This document shows, piece by piece, positions 45,807 through 45,946 of a stretch of 45,946 nucleotides of DNA; within the stretch, counting starts at the first letter, position 1, and each line of letters opens with the position of its first letter. The DNA lies in IMG/VR virus record IMGVR_UViG_3300021579_000289, positions 1 through 45,946 of that record; one strand, given 5' to 3'. The translations under genes were made by a program, and so were the position numbers. The notes under the pieces are model-generated. The model saw nothing but the letters and a program-made list of their open reading frames with translations. It did not search any database and was not told the DNA's origin. The stretch comes from a virus.

Positions 45807-45946
45807 TGCTCGGAAAGATTCTTTCGCGTTTCATCTATCAGTTACGCGTGAAAGCGATTGAGCACTACAGCCGAGCGCTCACATTTGCTCGGCACGACAA
45901 AGCGAAGGCGCGCGAGCTCATCCTCTCCGCCTCCGCGTACGACGCC
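45803..45946 (+). CDS. N-terminal part of origin-spanning small early protein
   Basis: ATG 45803 overlaps the upstream stop. The frame (MMLGKILSRFIYQLRVKAIE, HYSRALTFARHDKAKAREL) is basic and helical and reaches the last base of the window exactly on a codon boundary (48 codons). Read on from base 1 it continues for 36 more codons to a stop at 109-111. The basic helical start suggests an RNA- or DNA-contacting or membrane-edge protein. Function unknown. Confidence 0.6.
   Translation, partial: MMLGKILSRFIYQLRVKAIEHYSRALTFARHDKAKARELILSASAYDA

Noticed and set aside
1-45946. tRNA or rRNA genes
   Set aside because: No cloverleaf-like segment with a T-loop GTTCGAATC-type motif was noticed on either strand; a covariance-model search would be decisive.

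Overview
The window looks like one complete, circular (or circularly permuted) genome of a contractile-tailed phage of about 46 kb with GC-rich DNA and protein-dense, overlapping genes. A gene that starts at 45803 runs off the right end exactly in frame, continues at base 1 and stops at 109-111, overlapping the next start codon as ATGA. The virion genes follow the order of phage Mu (small and large terminase, portal, gpF, protease/scaffold, decoration, major capsid, gp35/gp36, gpG, gp37, sheath, tube, chaperone, tape measure, gp43 to gp48), but no transposase, MuB or integrase is visible. It is therefore a Mu-like particle on a different replication chassis. The host cannot be named. High GC and near-consensus TTGACT/TAATAC promoters fit a GC-rich bacterium, and the sheath, endolysin and possible lipoprotein lysis gene lean towards a Gram-negative host.

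Layout. A control region at about 44101-44283 carries two divergent, near-identical promoters inside a 42-bp inverted repeat. Rightwards (44279 to the end, then 1-1215) lie nine small early genes: two cysteine-rich proteins, several unknowns and a ribbon-helix-helix regulator. Leftwards (44100 down to 1122) runs everything else as one compact array. First comes an XRE regulator, then a deoxyribosyltransferase-like protein, an MT-A70 adenine methylase, a zinc-binding protein, a sliding-clamp-like protein, a RusA-like resolvase, a DnaA-domain-IV-like protein, an O-like initiator with candidate origin iterons inside it, and a DnaC-like loader. Small unknown genes and the terminase genes follow. 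A beta-helix tailspike and a partner gene sit between terminase and portal. After that come portal, gpF, head, tail, baseplate, tail-fibre and lysis genes, and finally more tail proteins.

Most notable items: (1) an intein of the class 3 (W-C-T) type with a LAGLIDADG endonuclease, splitting the Walker A motif of the large terminase between Lys and Thr; (2) a gpF minor head protein fused through a polyproline linker to a HipA/PI-kinase-like domain, a candidate injected effector; (3) an array of CGGCTGG iterons with two 15-bp palindromes inside the initiator gene; (4) twin promoters whose transcripts should be leaderless or nearly so; (5) a short baseplate-region gene made of (X-hydrophobic-Pro) tripeptides; (6) an 18-residue Ala/Ser/Gly/Arg repeat tail protein; (7) two tandem duplications, each at a gene start, one of them a possible pac site.

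Functions were assigned by reading protein sequence only, with no database search. Family names for capsid, sheath, tube, baseplate, terminase, intein, methylase and XRE genes are firm. Those for the clamp-like, RusA-like, DnaA-like, holin and kinase proteins are inferences.
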